A DNA stretch of 64,000 bases from Sphingomonas sp. GC_Shp_5 (GCF_026540855.1 NZ_JALNUP010000003.1:147909-211908); one strand, 5' to 3'. Positions 54,455-63,969 are shown, counted from the first letter of the stretch. Notes: generated by a model not told the origin, from the letters alone. Translations and numbers: made by a program.

Positions 54455-57400
54455 TCAGAAGGTGAAGCGCACGCCCGCCGAGTAACGCGGATCCTGCTTT
54501 GTCACGAAGGTAACGTTGCGATCCGAACGGAGGTGGCCGCCGCGGTTCTCGCTCAGCACGTTGATTCCTTCGACGAACACCGACACCTTCGGCGTGATGC
54601 TGTAGCTCGCGTTGACGTCGAGCTGGCCATAGGTGTTGATATAGGTCGGGTTGGTACCCGCACCTGCCAGATAGCCCTTGCGCCAGTTGTACGCCGCTCG
54701 CGCGTTCAGCCCGTATTTGTCGAAGAACAGCACCGCGTTGGCGCTGTCGGACAGCCCGGTGATCGCGAACTGGGTGACGCTAGACGGCAGCGTGTTGTCA
54801 TAGTCGTGGTTGCCGTTCACGATCGTGTAGTTGAGGATCGTGCCGAAGCCCGTGTTCCAGAAGCTGTGCTGGATCGCGAACTCCCAGCCGTTGACGGACG
54901 CCTTCTGATCGCTGTTGTACGGCGTCGAGATGACGAAGTTTACGGCCGGATCACCCGGCTGCGCGATGATCGTGGTCGCATTGCCGTTGGCATCGCGTCC
55001 CACCGTGGTCGGGTAGTTGGTGGCGACATAGTTCAGGATGTCACCATAGGTGGCATTCGTCCCCAACGCCGCAATCGCCGCCTGATAGCGCGGACCACCC
55101 AATGGAGTCGTCACGCCCGGGATGGTCGTGTTGATCTGCGTCGTCCCGATGTAGTTCGACACGTCCTTGTGGAAGAAGCCGACCGAGATGTAGCTTTCCC
55201 GCCCATAATACCATTCCGCCGACAGATCGACGTTCTTGGACTTGAAGGGAACCAGGCCCGGGTTGCCGACCGACCCAGTGCCATTGCCGTAGAAGCCGGC
55301 GGCACTGCCCGGGCGGAACAGCGTGTCGAGGCGCTGGCCACCCTGCAGGCTGCCATAGTCAGCACGCGTGATGGTGTGGCTATAGGATGCGCGCAGCTTG
55401 ACATTGTGCAACGGCGAGAAGTCGAAATCCACCGCAGGCAGCCAGTTGTGGTAGCTGCCCTTGAACGTGGTAAAGCCCTGCCCCGTATAGAGGACGTTGA
55501 ATTCGTTCTGTGAATTCTGCCGGGCCCCGGTCGGCGTCGGCACCAGCGCGGACGCTGACACGTCGGTATTCTCGTAGCGGAGGCCTGCGATCAGGTGGCC
55601 TTCGCCGGCCAGCGCCTGGAACTTGCCGTTGAACTGGAAATAGGGTGCGACCGTCTTTTCGCGGACGCGGCTGTCCGTGGTGTAGGGCGTCAGGCAGTTA
55701 TCGTCGCCGCCGCAAATCCCATAGGCACTGTCGAGCAGCCCCACGACCTTTTCGAAGTTGAAGCTATAGAATTGCTGCACGATCGCGGGATTGTTCGCGC
55801 CTTGGATGCCGCTGAACGCATTGGGAATGCTGACGAGCTTGAACAGATCGTCCGGGAGGACGCCCGCCGCGGCGGCGCGCTGCGCGGCGCTGGCGCCGCC
55901 GGTGCCACCCCAGGTGTCGTTCTGCAGCACGCTATAGGCCGAGCGCACCTTGTTGTCGGTATATTCGAAACCCCAGTCGAGCGAATCCATCAGGCCGTGG
56001 CCGTGATCGTAATGGCCGCTCAGATGGACCTGGTTGATCCTGTCCTTGAAATAGGAATTGCGGAACGCATTGCCCGACGGGACGATGTTCGCGGCGTTGA
56101 GCGGATCGATCCCCGGATACATCGTGTAGGAGATGCCGGGCAGGTCGTTGTCGAAGTTGAGCGTCTGGCTCTGGATGCCGAAGACGGCGGTGCCGAGCGA
56201 GTTGCTGTTGCCATATTTGTTGTTTGGCTTCGACACCGCGGTGGAATGCTGTGCGTCGAGCGTCATGGTGACGCCACCCGGCGCCTCCCAGACGAGGTTG
56301 CCGCCAAACTCGTTATTCTCGCTGCGCGCCGAGGTCAGTGACGCGGAATAGGCAAGGTCCTTGCCCTCGGCGGCGGTGAAGCGCTCGGTATAGAAGATCG
56401 GGCCGGCCACCGGACCGTCCGTCCAGGCGCTCACCGTGTCATTGTGGTTGTAGTAGATGCCGACGCTATTGTCGCGGATCTCGACCGTGTTGCGCGAATA
56501 GGTGTCGTCGAGCGTCAGCGTGACATTGTCGACCGGCCGGAATTGCAGCACCGCCTGGCCGTTGATGCGCTCGCGCCGGCCGCTGGCGACATCGTACCCG
56601 CCATTCTGCGGAACCTGGTAGACGTCGGTCGGCCCAGGGTGGTTGGTGATGTTGGCATAACGCGGATCGCCCGGCTGGGCGAGCGAGCCCCAGTTGTTCT
56701 CGTTGCCGAGATAGCCGTCACGGAAACCGACGTTGGCCTGGTTCACGCCGAAGTCGCGCTTCTGGTAGCTGCCGAGCACCAGCACGCCGATCCGATCGTC
56801 GGCGAAGGTGTCGGAGATGATGCCCGACACTTCCGGCGTGATGTGGTTCTTGCCGTTCTCCGACATGTCGTCGACGCCGCGCGCCTGGATCGAACCGCGT
56901 AGCCCCATCTTGTCGAACGGCCGCGGGGTCTTGATGTTGATCGCGGAGCCGATGCCGCCCGACGGCACGGTGGCGCGGCCCGACTTGTAGACCTCGAGCG
57001 CCGCGACGCCCTCGGACGCCAGGTTGGAGAAGTCGAACGAGCGCGACGCCGGGGCGCTGTTGCCGTCGCCGATGGTCGAAGTCGCCAGCTGGCGGCCGTT
57101 CAGCAGCACGAGGTTATATTCGGGGCCGAAGCCGCGGACGGTGACGAATTGGCCTTCGCCGTTCGAGCGATCGATCGACACGCCGGTGATGCGCTGCAGC
57201 GACTCGGCGAGGTTGGTGTCGGGAAACTTGCCGATGTCCTCGGCCGAGATCGCGTCGACGATGCCCTGGCTGTTGCGCTTGATGTCGATCGATTCACGCA
57301 AGCTGGCGCGAATGCCGGTCACCACGATGTCGGCGCCTGCGTCGGCACCGGCCTGCTCTGCGGCGGTGGTCGGGTTGGTTTCCGATGTCGCCTGTGGCGC

Positions 57401-57580
57401 CCCGGCTTGCGTATCGATCTGCGACGCGCCCGTCTGGCCCATCGTCGACGCGGTTGATGGCGTGTGCTGGTCCTGGGTCGCGGCGTCCTGAGCCCAGCCC
57501 ATCGTCGGCATGCCGACGATCGCCAGCGTGGACGCGCTCAACACCAAGCGCGAAATCGAGCGAGCCGCAAAGCTCCGCAT
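54455..57580 (-). CDS. TonB-dependent receptor (glycan locus 3)
   Basis: A 1041-residue outer-membrane receptor. The signal peptide ends near GWAQD; a Gln/Thr linker, TonB-box-like DIVVTGIRASL, a plug with AEDIGKFPDTNLAESLQRITG and YNLVLLNGRQLATS, and a large barrel ending in RYSAGVRFTF follow. This subtype is typical of glycan uptake in sphingomonads. The ATG at 57580 is chosen for its GGGGAGG ribosome-binding site and correct signal peptide. A LacI-like palindrome lies 46 bases upstream. It probably imports beta-1,3-glucan fragments from the GH16 enzyme. Confidence 0.9.
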   Translation of the reverse strand: MRSFAARSISRLVLSASTLAIVGMPTMGWAQDAATQDQHTPSTASTMGQTGASQIDTQAGAPQATSETNPTTAAEQAGADAGADIVVTGIRASLRESIDIKRNSQGIVDAISAEDIGKFPDTNLAESLQRITGVSIDRSNGEGQFVTVRGFGPEYNLVLLNGRQLATSTIGDGNSAPASRSFDFSNLASEGVAALEVYKSGRATVPSGGIGSAINIKTPRPFDKMGLRGSIQARGVDDMSENGKNHITPEVSGIISDTFADDRIGVLVLGSYQKRDFGVNQANVGFRDGYLGNENNWGSLAQPGDPRYANITNHPGPTDVYQVPQNGGYDVASGRRERINGQAVLQFRPVDNVTLTLDDTYSRNTVEIRDNSVGIYYNHNDTVSAWTDGPVAGPIFYTERFTAAEGKDLAYSASLTSARSENNEFGGNLVWEAPGGVTMTLDAQHSTAVSKPNNKYGNSNSLGTAVFGIQSQTLNFDNDLPGISYTMYPGIDPLNAANIVPSGNAFRNSYFKDRINQVHLSGHYDHGHGLMDSLDWGFEYTDNKVRSAYSVLQNDTWGGTGGASAAQRAAAAGVLPDDLFKLVSIPNAFSGIQGANNPAIVQQFYSFNFEKVVGLLDSAYGICGGDDNCLTPYTTDSRVREKTVAPYFQFNGKFQALAGEGHLIAGLRYENTDVSASALVPTPTGARQNSQNEFNVLYTGQGFTTFKGSYHNWLPAVDFDFSPLHNVKLRASYSHTITRADYGSLQGGQRLDTLFRPGSAAGFYGNGTGSVGNPGLVPFKSKNVDLSAEWYYGRESYISVGFFHKDVSNYIGTTQINTTIPGVTTPLGGPRYQAAIAALGTNATYGDILNYVATNYPTTVGRDANGNATTIIAQPGDPAVNFVISTPYNSDQKASVNGWEFAIQHSFWNTGFGTILNYTIVNGNHDYDNTLPSSVTQFAITGLSDSANAVLFFDKYGLNARAAYNWRKGYLAGAGTNPTYINTYGQLDVNASYSITPKVSVFVEGINVLSENRGGHLRSDRNVTFVTKQDPRYSAGVRFTF

Positions 57581-57625
57581 CGTCAATCCTCCCCTTTGCA
57601 GCTCCCACATTGACTGGGCCGCTTC

Positions 57626-57646
57626 TTGTGAACGTTAACTTCACAA
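57626..57646. promoter_or_regulatory. Candidate LacI operator before the receptor gene
   Basis: TTGTGAA (57626-57632) and TTCACAA (57640-57646) are perfect inverted arms around CGTTAAC. It lies in the receptor's upstream region, the natural target for the LacI regulator at 50007-51065. Confidence 0.5.
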
Positions 57647-57854
57647 TCGCTCGAAGCTTGTCAAGCAAGGCCGACCCGCAAAGGTATGTATGTCTGCACT
57701 ATTTTGAACATTTCCCCAATGTGTCGAAAAATTGCCACACTACCGGGAGTTCACGCACCGGTGACTGACGTGCTGGCGTGGCTGGCGCCGCCAAGTCGTG
57801 GCGTCGGCGCGCGCGCTCGACTGCCGCGGTAGTGGTCACGACGGTGAAGCCGGG

Positions 57855-58532
57855 CTAGGCAACCGACAGGAAGGCCGTGATGGTGAGGCGACCCCGTGCC
57901 GGGTCGTCCGATAGCACCGCGCCGGGCGCGATCGCGCCGCTGTGAAGCAGGTAGCTCGGGTAGAGGACCGCCCGATTGTATCGTGCGGCCACTGCCATGG
58001 TGCGCTCGAACAAGGGCGTGTCGCCCGCGATATACGCAGCCGGTGGCACACCGCCGTACCGCAACTCGGCGTCGAGCTGACCAAAGAAGATCGGCGCGCG
58101 CACCTCGTCGAGCGTCTCGAAGCCGGTCGAGCGATGACGAAAGAAAGCGGTGCCATCGCCGCCCTGCGGCGCCAGATAGTGAACCAGGGCGATCCGGTCG
58201 GCGCCAAAGGCGTCACAGTGAGGCAGCCGCTGCCGGATGCTAAGGTCGGCAGCTGGCGTCGTCACCATCGAGAAGCTCGCATCGATGACGTCGGCCGCCC
58301 CTCCACGGTCGAACACCGAACGAAGGATATCGGTGAGAGCGGCAAGCTGCGTGGGCAGATAGGTGGCGGGCAGCGGCGCGCGGACGCCAGGATAATGATG
58401 CGCCGCAGGATCGAACGCCTGCGCCCCCGCGGCCGCGCGCAGCGTATCGGGATCGGCGGCGAAATTGTCGATCACCACCAGCGGCTGCTTCTCCTCGCCG
58501 ACGTAATGGATGGTGACGGCAGGCGCGCTCAC
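57855..58532 (-). CDS. DUF6445 family protein, probable 2-oxoglutarate/iron oxygenase
   Basis: A 225-residue protein of the DUF6445 type. A prolyl-hydroxylase-like iron site can be read: H105 and D107 (LPHCDAFG), H197 (YLLHSGAI) and R215 (GRLTITAF) for 2-oxoglutarate. The middle block VHYLAPQGGDGTAFFRHRSTGFE is typical of the family. The start is GTG at 58532. It lies upstream of, and in the same direction as, the receptor, with a 274-base gap. With the cupin it would be the second predicted iron oxygenase of the halogenase-receptor group. Function unproven. Confidence 0.72.
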   Translation of the reverse strand: MSAPAVTIHYVGEEKQPLVVIDNFAADPDTLRAAAGAQAFDPAAHHYPGVRAPLPATYLPTQLAALTDILRSVFDRGGAADVIDASFSMVTTPAADLSIRQRLPHCDAFGADRIALVHYLAPQGGDGTAFFRHRSTGFETLDEVRAPIFFGQLDAELRYGGVPPAAYIAGDTPLFERTMAVAARYNRAVLYPSYLLHSGAIAPGAVLSDDPARGRLTITAFLSVA

Positions 58533-58810
58533 CGGCCGAACCCGCAGCGGGCACGATCCGTGCCGAGCGGCTGCGGCAGCACGCCGCCATCCACCCTCTG
58601 CGGCCCTCCCCGCTCGCCGCCGACAGCCAACTTGGAGATCAGATCATATGGCACGGTGAAGAGCCAGGCCGCGCCCCTGTCGGATTGGGAAGGACGATCA
58701 GCAATACACGCGCTCAACATCGACGGCTGCCAGTCTGCCAATTCTTCCACCTTTGAACAACGAGGCAACCCGGAACGGGATAAGCCGCAGGCAGGACCGA
58801 GGTCAATCAA
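58529..58810 (-). pseudogene. Possible small ORF or gene remnant upstream of DUF6445
   Basis: An open frame whose stop overlaps the DUF6445 GTG start (GTGA). Its last 50 codons or so (from AAWLFTVPYDLISKL) have the GC-rich third positions of real genes here, while the first part does not. It may be the tail of a gene cut by rearrangement, or chance. I do not recognise the product. The rest of 58533-58960 shows no other gene. Confidence 0.2.
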
Positions 58811-58960
58811 GCCGGATCAAGGCAGGCCACCGCGGACGGTGTAACAGCACCCCCATCCGTTACCCGAGCCCAACCCTGAGGCGATATACTCCGGCAGCAT
58901 CCGGACATCCGTCCGCAGACTGGGCATTCGGGCGGGAACCCCTGGCCTTCCAGATGGAAA

Positions 58961-59005
58961 TGGTGCCGCTTACAGGACTCGAACCTGTGACCCCCGCATT
59001 ACGAA
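58961..59005 (-). other. Att site: 3' fragment of tRNA-Thr(CGU)
   Basis: The minus strand reads TTCGTAA (anticodon loop, anticodon CGU), TGCGG (3' anticodon stem), a 5-base variable loop, the T arm ACAGG-TTCGAGT-CCTGT, the acceptor strand AAGCGGC, A and CCA. The 5' half is missing: the bases before the loop (GATTA) cannot pair with TGCGG. A 3' tRNA copy of this kind is the footprint left by tyrosine integrases at the far end of an inserted element. Confidence 0.8.
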
Positions 59006-59211
59006 TAATCAACCACTTAGCAAAGTCATGACCGCACTGTTGCTAGATGCAATTGTAGCAGCGTTCCCCTAGCGCGCCACCCCTCATTTGCAGCCCCCCC
59101 TGTTGCACCCAAACTCGAAGCCCGTTTGTTAGATACCAGCCACACTGTGGATCTGCTGCCAGTCTGCATGCTCCACGAAGGTTAAACCTTAAAGTCGCGC
59201 AATTAGCCCGG

Positions 59212-62200
59212 CTAACCTTTGTCAATTGTTGCGCTGCTAGCCCCCGCGTCGCCTCGCCCCTCAGCGGCCAATTTGACTAAATGGAAGGTTTTATTCGCAT
59301 TTTTCGCCCAATCTCGGGTAGCCTCTTCTTTTGATTTCGAAAGGGTAGCGAATACGCCCTGCAACTCGACAAGCGAGTCTGGGTCTAGGTTCGATATTGC
59401 CCGTCTTACGTCTAAGCGCCTTTCGGTGAGCCAGGTTCTTCCTGCCTTACTTTTGGAAAGGGGAATGATTAAATCGCGCAACGCGCTCCCCGATAAAAAA
59501 AGCTTGCCGTTTGCCACAATCCTGTTTCCACCTACGGCAAACAATGACAGCTTGTCTGCCGCGGGAAGGCCTTTGAAGGCACCCCAGAGCTTATCCAATG
59601 CTTTGCGCCGAGCCGAACTTGTCAGCAGTTCCGCCAACTCAAACCACCGCATCATTACCGGTCGGCTTTTGATTTCAATTAGTTGAGCCGCTTGAGCTAG
59701 AGCGTCGTAAAGGCCTGAACCGGTCGGCAGCCTTCCTCCGCCTTCACCGACAAGATGGGTCGCAAGCCGGTAGGGTTCCAATCCAGTCAGGATCGCTTTG
59801 ATCCAATCATCGGCAGCCGTACTTGCGAACCGACTGACAACGGCTGCTTCGAACTTCTCGGAGGGCAGCCCTCCCCGGGCCCTCAGTCGTTTACCAGTTT
59901 CGAAAAGTCCTTCCGACCACGGCGAGGTATTCACCTCTTCAAAGAAACCGCTGTAATTGTCGGCTACCAGCTCAACAAAGTTGTCACGTAAACGCCAGTC
60001 GATTATGTTGAGGAACTTCGGAAGATCTCGGATCGTCTTATCAACAAAGATGTCGCCAAGCTTCCCAGCTCTGACACGCGATTCAAGTAGCAACGTAGCC
60101 AAGGTCCGCATTCGGGGCACGGAGCTATGCAAGAGCAGAATCCTGTCTATTGCCGATTCGCTTCTGTCACAAAGGATGTCTATCTGACGATTGACCGAAC
60201 TGCCTAGGTCTGGGCGCTTTGAGAATAACTCACCCCAGGCAACACCATTGGGAGGGGAGACAAGCATCGGCCTCCACACAGCGGCCGCTATCATGTTAGC
60301 AACAGCGACCCAGTCGCCCGAAGCCACCACCGCCGGGAACTGGGTTGCTAGCGTTTGGTCTTTGACAAGCTTCTCAACTGCCAGCCGCCCTAGAACGGTC
60401 AATTTGGGAGAAGCGGTCAGAACACTCACGGCTGCCCGAAAGAGTACGCTATCGCCCGAGTTTTCTCTTGCCTGCTGCTCCGCCGTCGCGACGACGGCTT
60501 CAACGCCCTCTAATTCGCCGCCCAGCATGAGAGTGCTAGCTGGCGACGTGAGCAGCTTAATTAGCGAAGGAACGGTAGATGCCGTCGGCTGCGCTCCTAA
60601 TCGTGCTGCGAGCGCAGTCACAATTTCTGCATGTGCATTGCTGGTGCGCAATCTGACCTGAACGCTTGAGTGATCGCGAAGGAGGTGCAGTCGGCCCAGA
60701 TAGGCTGCCGCATCACCGAGATGGTTGAACTGAGGGGCGGACAGCCCAAAGTTAGCTGCGACAGACAGGGCCACCTCGCCAACCGTTGCAGCATTTCCGA
60801 CACTCGGCAAGGTTACCTCATCAGCCGATATTAACGTATCAACAAGCCGCTGGCAGGCTTCTACAAAGCCAACCGCTTGGTGCGCCTCGACGAAGGTCGC
60901 GAGCCGCTTGATCCGCGTGGCAAATTCATTCACGTTTTGGAACTTGTCCAAGCCGGCATATAGGTTGACCAAGCCCTTCCATCCATTAGCCAATCCAATA
61001 GATGCCGGGTCGTGCGGTATTGAATGCAACACTCCGATGGCGTTGACCAGCAAGCCGAATTTTGACGCATTGTCGAACTCGCTTTCAAACAATGAGGCGA
61101 TTGTTGCTTCGACTATGTCTTCTAAGCCACTAACCTGGTGATATGGCTCAATCGCCGATCCATCGCCAGTTTCAAATGCACGTCTAACAGGTTCTGACAT
61201 CAGGATTTGCGCAGCATGCGCAACGTCAACCCCGAAGTGCAACGCTGCAATCTGTCGTCGCCAGTCTTCCACAAACCTAGCCAACAGCGCATTACTGCCT
61301 GAAATGGCTCTAACAATGTTGCTATCTATGGTAGCTCTGTTGATCGCAAAGAAGGCGACGGATTCGAACTGGATCGATGGCTCTTTGTATTGCAGCAGCA
61401 GCGCAACAATTGTATTGAGTTTCTTGTTAATCTCTCTCGGTGTAACAGGTGTTTTGCCCTCTTTGAACCAGTCCTCCATAAAGATCCGAGTCGCAAAGAA
61501 CTTTTGATCATCAAACTGGTCGCCTAGCGCAAAAGACATTTGCGACTTTAAGTACGACTTCCAGTCCGACATGACCGGCACAGGAACCTCGAATGTTACA
61601 TCAAACGTCTTGTTAATGAATGAGGATGCCAGTCTTTCTCCCGTTTGAGAATTAGAGCCGACAGCAAACATGTTTGTGATGGATGCGGCGTCCATGGGCA
61701 GTATGACCAGTGGGTGGTAAGTCTCAGTTGCTGCCGCATTATCCGTCGATGTTCCCAGAAAGAAGCTTCTAATACTCGCCCATATTTTTAAGGCTTCCCC
61801 CTCTTCGAGTCGGTCAATATTATCAAGGACTATCACCACTCGATGGCCTGAGGCGGCAGCGTCCTGCATCATAGCGCGAAACTCACGACCGAATTCAATC
61901 GACGTTGGTTCAGGAGGCTTTTGCGTGACGATGTTAGTGTGGGAAATTTCTTTGTTTAGAAGAACGCCAGGAAAAAATGCTCGCGAACTCCCCGTCGAAG
62001 CCAACCATGCCCAGCGCAGTAACCAGCCAAACGGCGGTCCAAACATCATCAGCAAGGCAAGGCGAAAGCCCCAGAGGCTAACTGGCTCAAAAACCGGCTT
62101 GAGAGCTTCTTTGAATGTGTCTTTTGCAAGGAAAAGACCGAGTGAAACTATGACAGTTAAAGCGAAGAAGAGCTTGGCTTCGCCCGTCACTGTAGGAGTC

Positions 62201-62589
62201 TCAAGCCTGTCCACGACTTCGACGCCTCCCGATAGCAAAGCTAGCTTTTTTCGCCACTTGACGGGCTCGATAGCACCCTCTTGCCACAGGAACTCTGCGA
62301 TTGACTCAAGGAACGAGCGGCGCAGCGGGTCGTGCTGATGCAGCCATGCATCGTAATTAAACAAGAGGTACTTGCTATCGCGGGCGGTCAATCGTGTCGA
62401 CACCGCTTTCACGATCGTGGACTTGCCACTTCCCCACCGCCCCAGCAGGCCCACCACTCTCAAGCTAGCGTTGCCTATGATAGACGACGTTATTGCATCC
62501 GCCAGGTGGCCGTGAGTTTTGAAAAAGTCATTTTCAGCAGGCTCATCAATAATAAGCTTCAATGCGCCATTGTCGTTGTTGCTGCCCAT
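59212..62589 (-). CDS. KAP family P-loop NTPase, candidate defence protein
   Basis: A 1125-residue membrane-anchored NTPase. Walker A is GRWGSGKS (50-57) and Walker B is VVIVLDNIDR (251-260). Two membrane helices (about 140-155 and 173-196) are inserted between them, the defining feature of KAP NTPases. A FNYDAWLHQHDPLRRSF motif after Walker A is also typical. The C-terminal 650 residues are helical and repeat-like with no known domain recognised. The start follows AGGGGAG. Family members include PifA, which excludes phage T7. Base composition is unlike the chromosome, consistent with transfer on the island. Confidence 0.85.
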   Translation of the reverse strand: MGSNNDNGALKLIIDEPAENDFFKTHGHLADAITSSIIGNASLRVVGLLGRWGSGKSTIVKAVSTRLTARDSKYLLFNYDAWLHQHDPLRRSFLESIAEFLWQEGAIEPVKWRKKLALLSGGVEVVDRLETPTVTGEAKLFFALTVIVSLGLFLAKDTFKEALKPVFEPVSLWGFRLALLMMFGPPFGWLLRWAWLASTGSSRAFFPGVLLNKEISHTNIVTQKPPEPTSIEFGREFRAMMQDAAASGHRVVIVLDNIDRLEEGEALKIWASIRSFFLGTSTDNAAATETYHPLVILPMDAASITNMFAVGSNSQTGERLASSFINKTFDVTFEVPVPVMSDWKSYLKSQMSFALGDQFDDQKFFATRIFMEDWFKEGKTPVTPREINKKLNTIVALLLQYKEPSIQFESVAFFAINRATIDSNIVRAISGSNALLARFVEDWRRQIAALHFGVDVAHAAQILMSEPVRRAFETGDGSAIEPYHQVSGLEDIVEATIASLFESEFDNASKFGLLVNAIGVLHSIPHDPASIGLANGWKGLVNLYAGLDKFQNVNEFATRIKRLATFVEAHQAVGFVEACQRLVDTLISADEVTLPSVGNAATVGEVALSVAANFGLSAPQFNHLGDAAAYLGRLHLLRDHSSVQVRLRTSNAHAEIVTALAARLGAQPTASTVPSLIKLLTSPASTLMLGGELEGVEAVVATAEQQARENSGDSVLFRAAVSVLTASPKLTVLGRLAVEKLVKDQTLATQFPAVVASGDWVAVANMIAAAVWRPMLVSPPNGVAWGELFSKRPDLGSSVNRQIDILCDRSESAIDRILLLHSSVPRMRTLATLLLESRVRAGKLGDIFVDKTIRDLPKFLNIIDWRLRDNFVELVADNYSGFFEEVNTSPWSEGLFETGKRLRARGGLPSEKFEAAVVSRFASTAADDWIKAILTGLEPYRLATHLVGEGGGRLPTGSGLYDALAQAAQLIEIKSRPVMMRWFELAELLTSSARRKALDKLWGAFKGLPAADKLSLFAVGGNRIVANGKLFLSGSALRDLIIPLSKSKAGRTWLTERRLDVRRAISNLDPDSLVELQGVFATLSKSKEEATRDWAKNANKTFHLVKLAAEGRGDAGASSATIDKG

Positions 62590-62840
62590 AGCGCTCCCCT
62601 ACAACACGAAATAATGCCGGAACTTCGATTAGGAGCAACGGTAAATCGATTGCGCGGACGTACCGCAGAGGTACATGCAGTTTGCAGCGCGTACAGTAGC
62701 TAGAAGTTACAGCCTATGACCCAGGCGGATAAGCCCGGAAACGCGGGGCGCGCACGCCAGCCATGTTTCGCAGGCGCTGTGGGGGCTAGCAGGGGCAAAT
62801 ACCCCTGCTGCTCGCCGTTTGACCGGATTTCATTGTCAAA

Positions 62841-63113
62841 TTACAGGGGTGCGGGATCGCTCTCCCCTTCTCTGTCTCGCGCAGATCGCGCCTTCACCAG
62901 GCGCTCGACCTTCGCGCGAACCTTCGCGACTTCCTGGCGGACGTGCTCACCGTTTCTGCGGCACTGCCTCGGCATCGGACGGTTGCAAAAGTTTGGGCAA
63001 TTTACGTCAACGCAGCAGGCCACCTGCTCCCTTCTTGTGCCCACGCCAAGAGGGTCGACGATACAATCATAGCACTTTAGCTCAGTAGATTCTTTGTAGG
63101 TGTAATAGTTCAT
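62841..63113 (-). CDS. Possible small cysteine-rich protein
   Basis: A 90-residue frame with eight cysteines spaced like a metal-binding module (KCYDC, ACC, NCPNFCN, RQC), followed by a basic, helical tail (VAKVRAKVERLVKARSARDR). This looks more like a real protein than the overlapping frames, but the ribosome-binding site is weak. It is in the island, upstream of the KAP gene on the same strand. No family recognised. Confidence 0.35.
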   Translation of the reverse strand: MNYYTYKESTELKCYDCIVDPLGVGTRREQVACCVDVNCPNFCNRPMPRQCRRNGEHVRQEVAKVRAKVERLVKARSARDREGESDPAPL

Positions 63114-63615
63114 AGAAGCATTTGTTGTCTTTCACTAGATGCCTCCTTAGTTGTCCGTGCGACGTGCAGGACTTGCAGATGACCTGCCTTCATTATAGAG
63201 ATGCGACTTATTTCGCAACTGGTTTGTGTCAATCTATAGTCGCTGCCTGTTCAAGCAAAGGTCAGGTCGGTACGACGATGGGCTGCTTTTGTTGCCCATC
63301 ATCCACATGCACCTCCCTTAGCCAGTTAGTCAGACTCGTATGGACGCAGTTGCCGATGTGTCCCTTACCCGTTACTGAGGCGCTCGCTCGCTTAATACGG
63401 CTGCTCTCTGTCCCAGTACCCACCGCCTGGTGTGTAGGTGTCAACAGGATCACAGGCCAGAGTTCCCGTAATCGCGTGCCGAGGCGGCATGCCATTGAAC
63501 GGGCGGCTGCCGCTATGGGGCGACCTAGTCGCCGGCAATAACGAAGACGGCCTCCTACCACGCGTCTGCCGACACCGCGATGCAGCTTAGGAGGGCTGGC
63601 GTGCTGACCAACCTG
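63114..63615. other. Gene-poor stretch
   Basis: Overlapping frames occur on both strands (about 63122-63541 plus and 63262-63561 minus), but none has a clear ribosome-binding site, signal or domain. I cannot support a gene here. Confidence 0.3.
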
Positions 63616-63969
63616 CTAGCTGCTTGGCAGCCCAATCGATCCTGCCAGGTAGCCGCCGCCATATCGCGCTGCCGCTAGCCCGTTCGGCGCCGTGACCAGC
63701 AGCGCTGCAATCACGATTGAGGGTGGAATGATCCAGACGATCGCCTGAGCAGTCGGGCGAAAGACGCAGGGCGCGGCGGCGAGCCGTTTCCCGCCATTGA
63801 AGGTTAGGCCACTGGTCGTCATGTTTTCGGAAGCGGTGCTCAGGGACGGAGTCGAGCCGCCAGCACAGTCACATTCAGTCTGATGCGCCAATCTGCCGAG
63901 GGCCGCCATAAAGCGTTCGGAAAAGTGACTTGGAGGTACGTCATCGTGATCCAAGGGGTTGATCATCAC
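63616..63969 (-). CDS. Possible hypothetical membrane protein
   Basis: A 117-residue frame with a hydrophobic segment (IVWIIPPSIVIAALLV, about residues 76-91) near its C-terminus. The N-terminal half is polar without recognisable features. Start codons GTG and ATG are adjacent at 63969/63966 and the ribosome-binding site is weak. A shorter product from an internal ATG is also possible. Low support. Confidence 0.3.
   Translation of the reverse strand: MMINPLDHDDVPPSHFSERFMAALGRLAHQTECDCAGGSTPSLSTASENMTTSGLTFNGGKRLAAAPCVFRPTAQAIVWIIPPSIVIAALLVTAPNGLAAARYGGGYLAGSIGLPSS

Noticed and set aside
58753..59031. Plus-strand frame ending in MVPLTGLEPVTPALR-like peptide
   Set aside because: This peptide is the well-known antisense translation of a tRNA 3' end; the DNA is the tRNA-Thr fragment.
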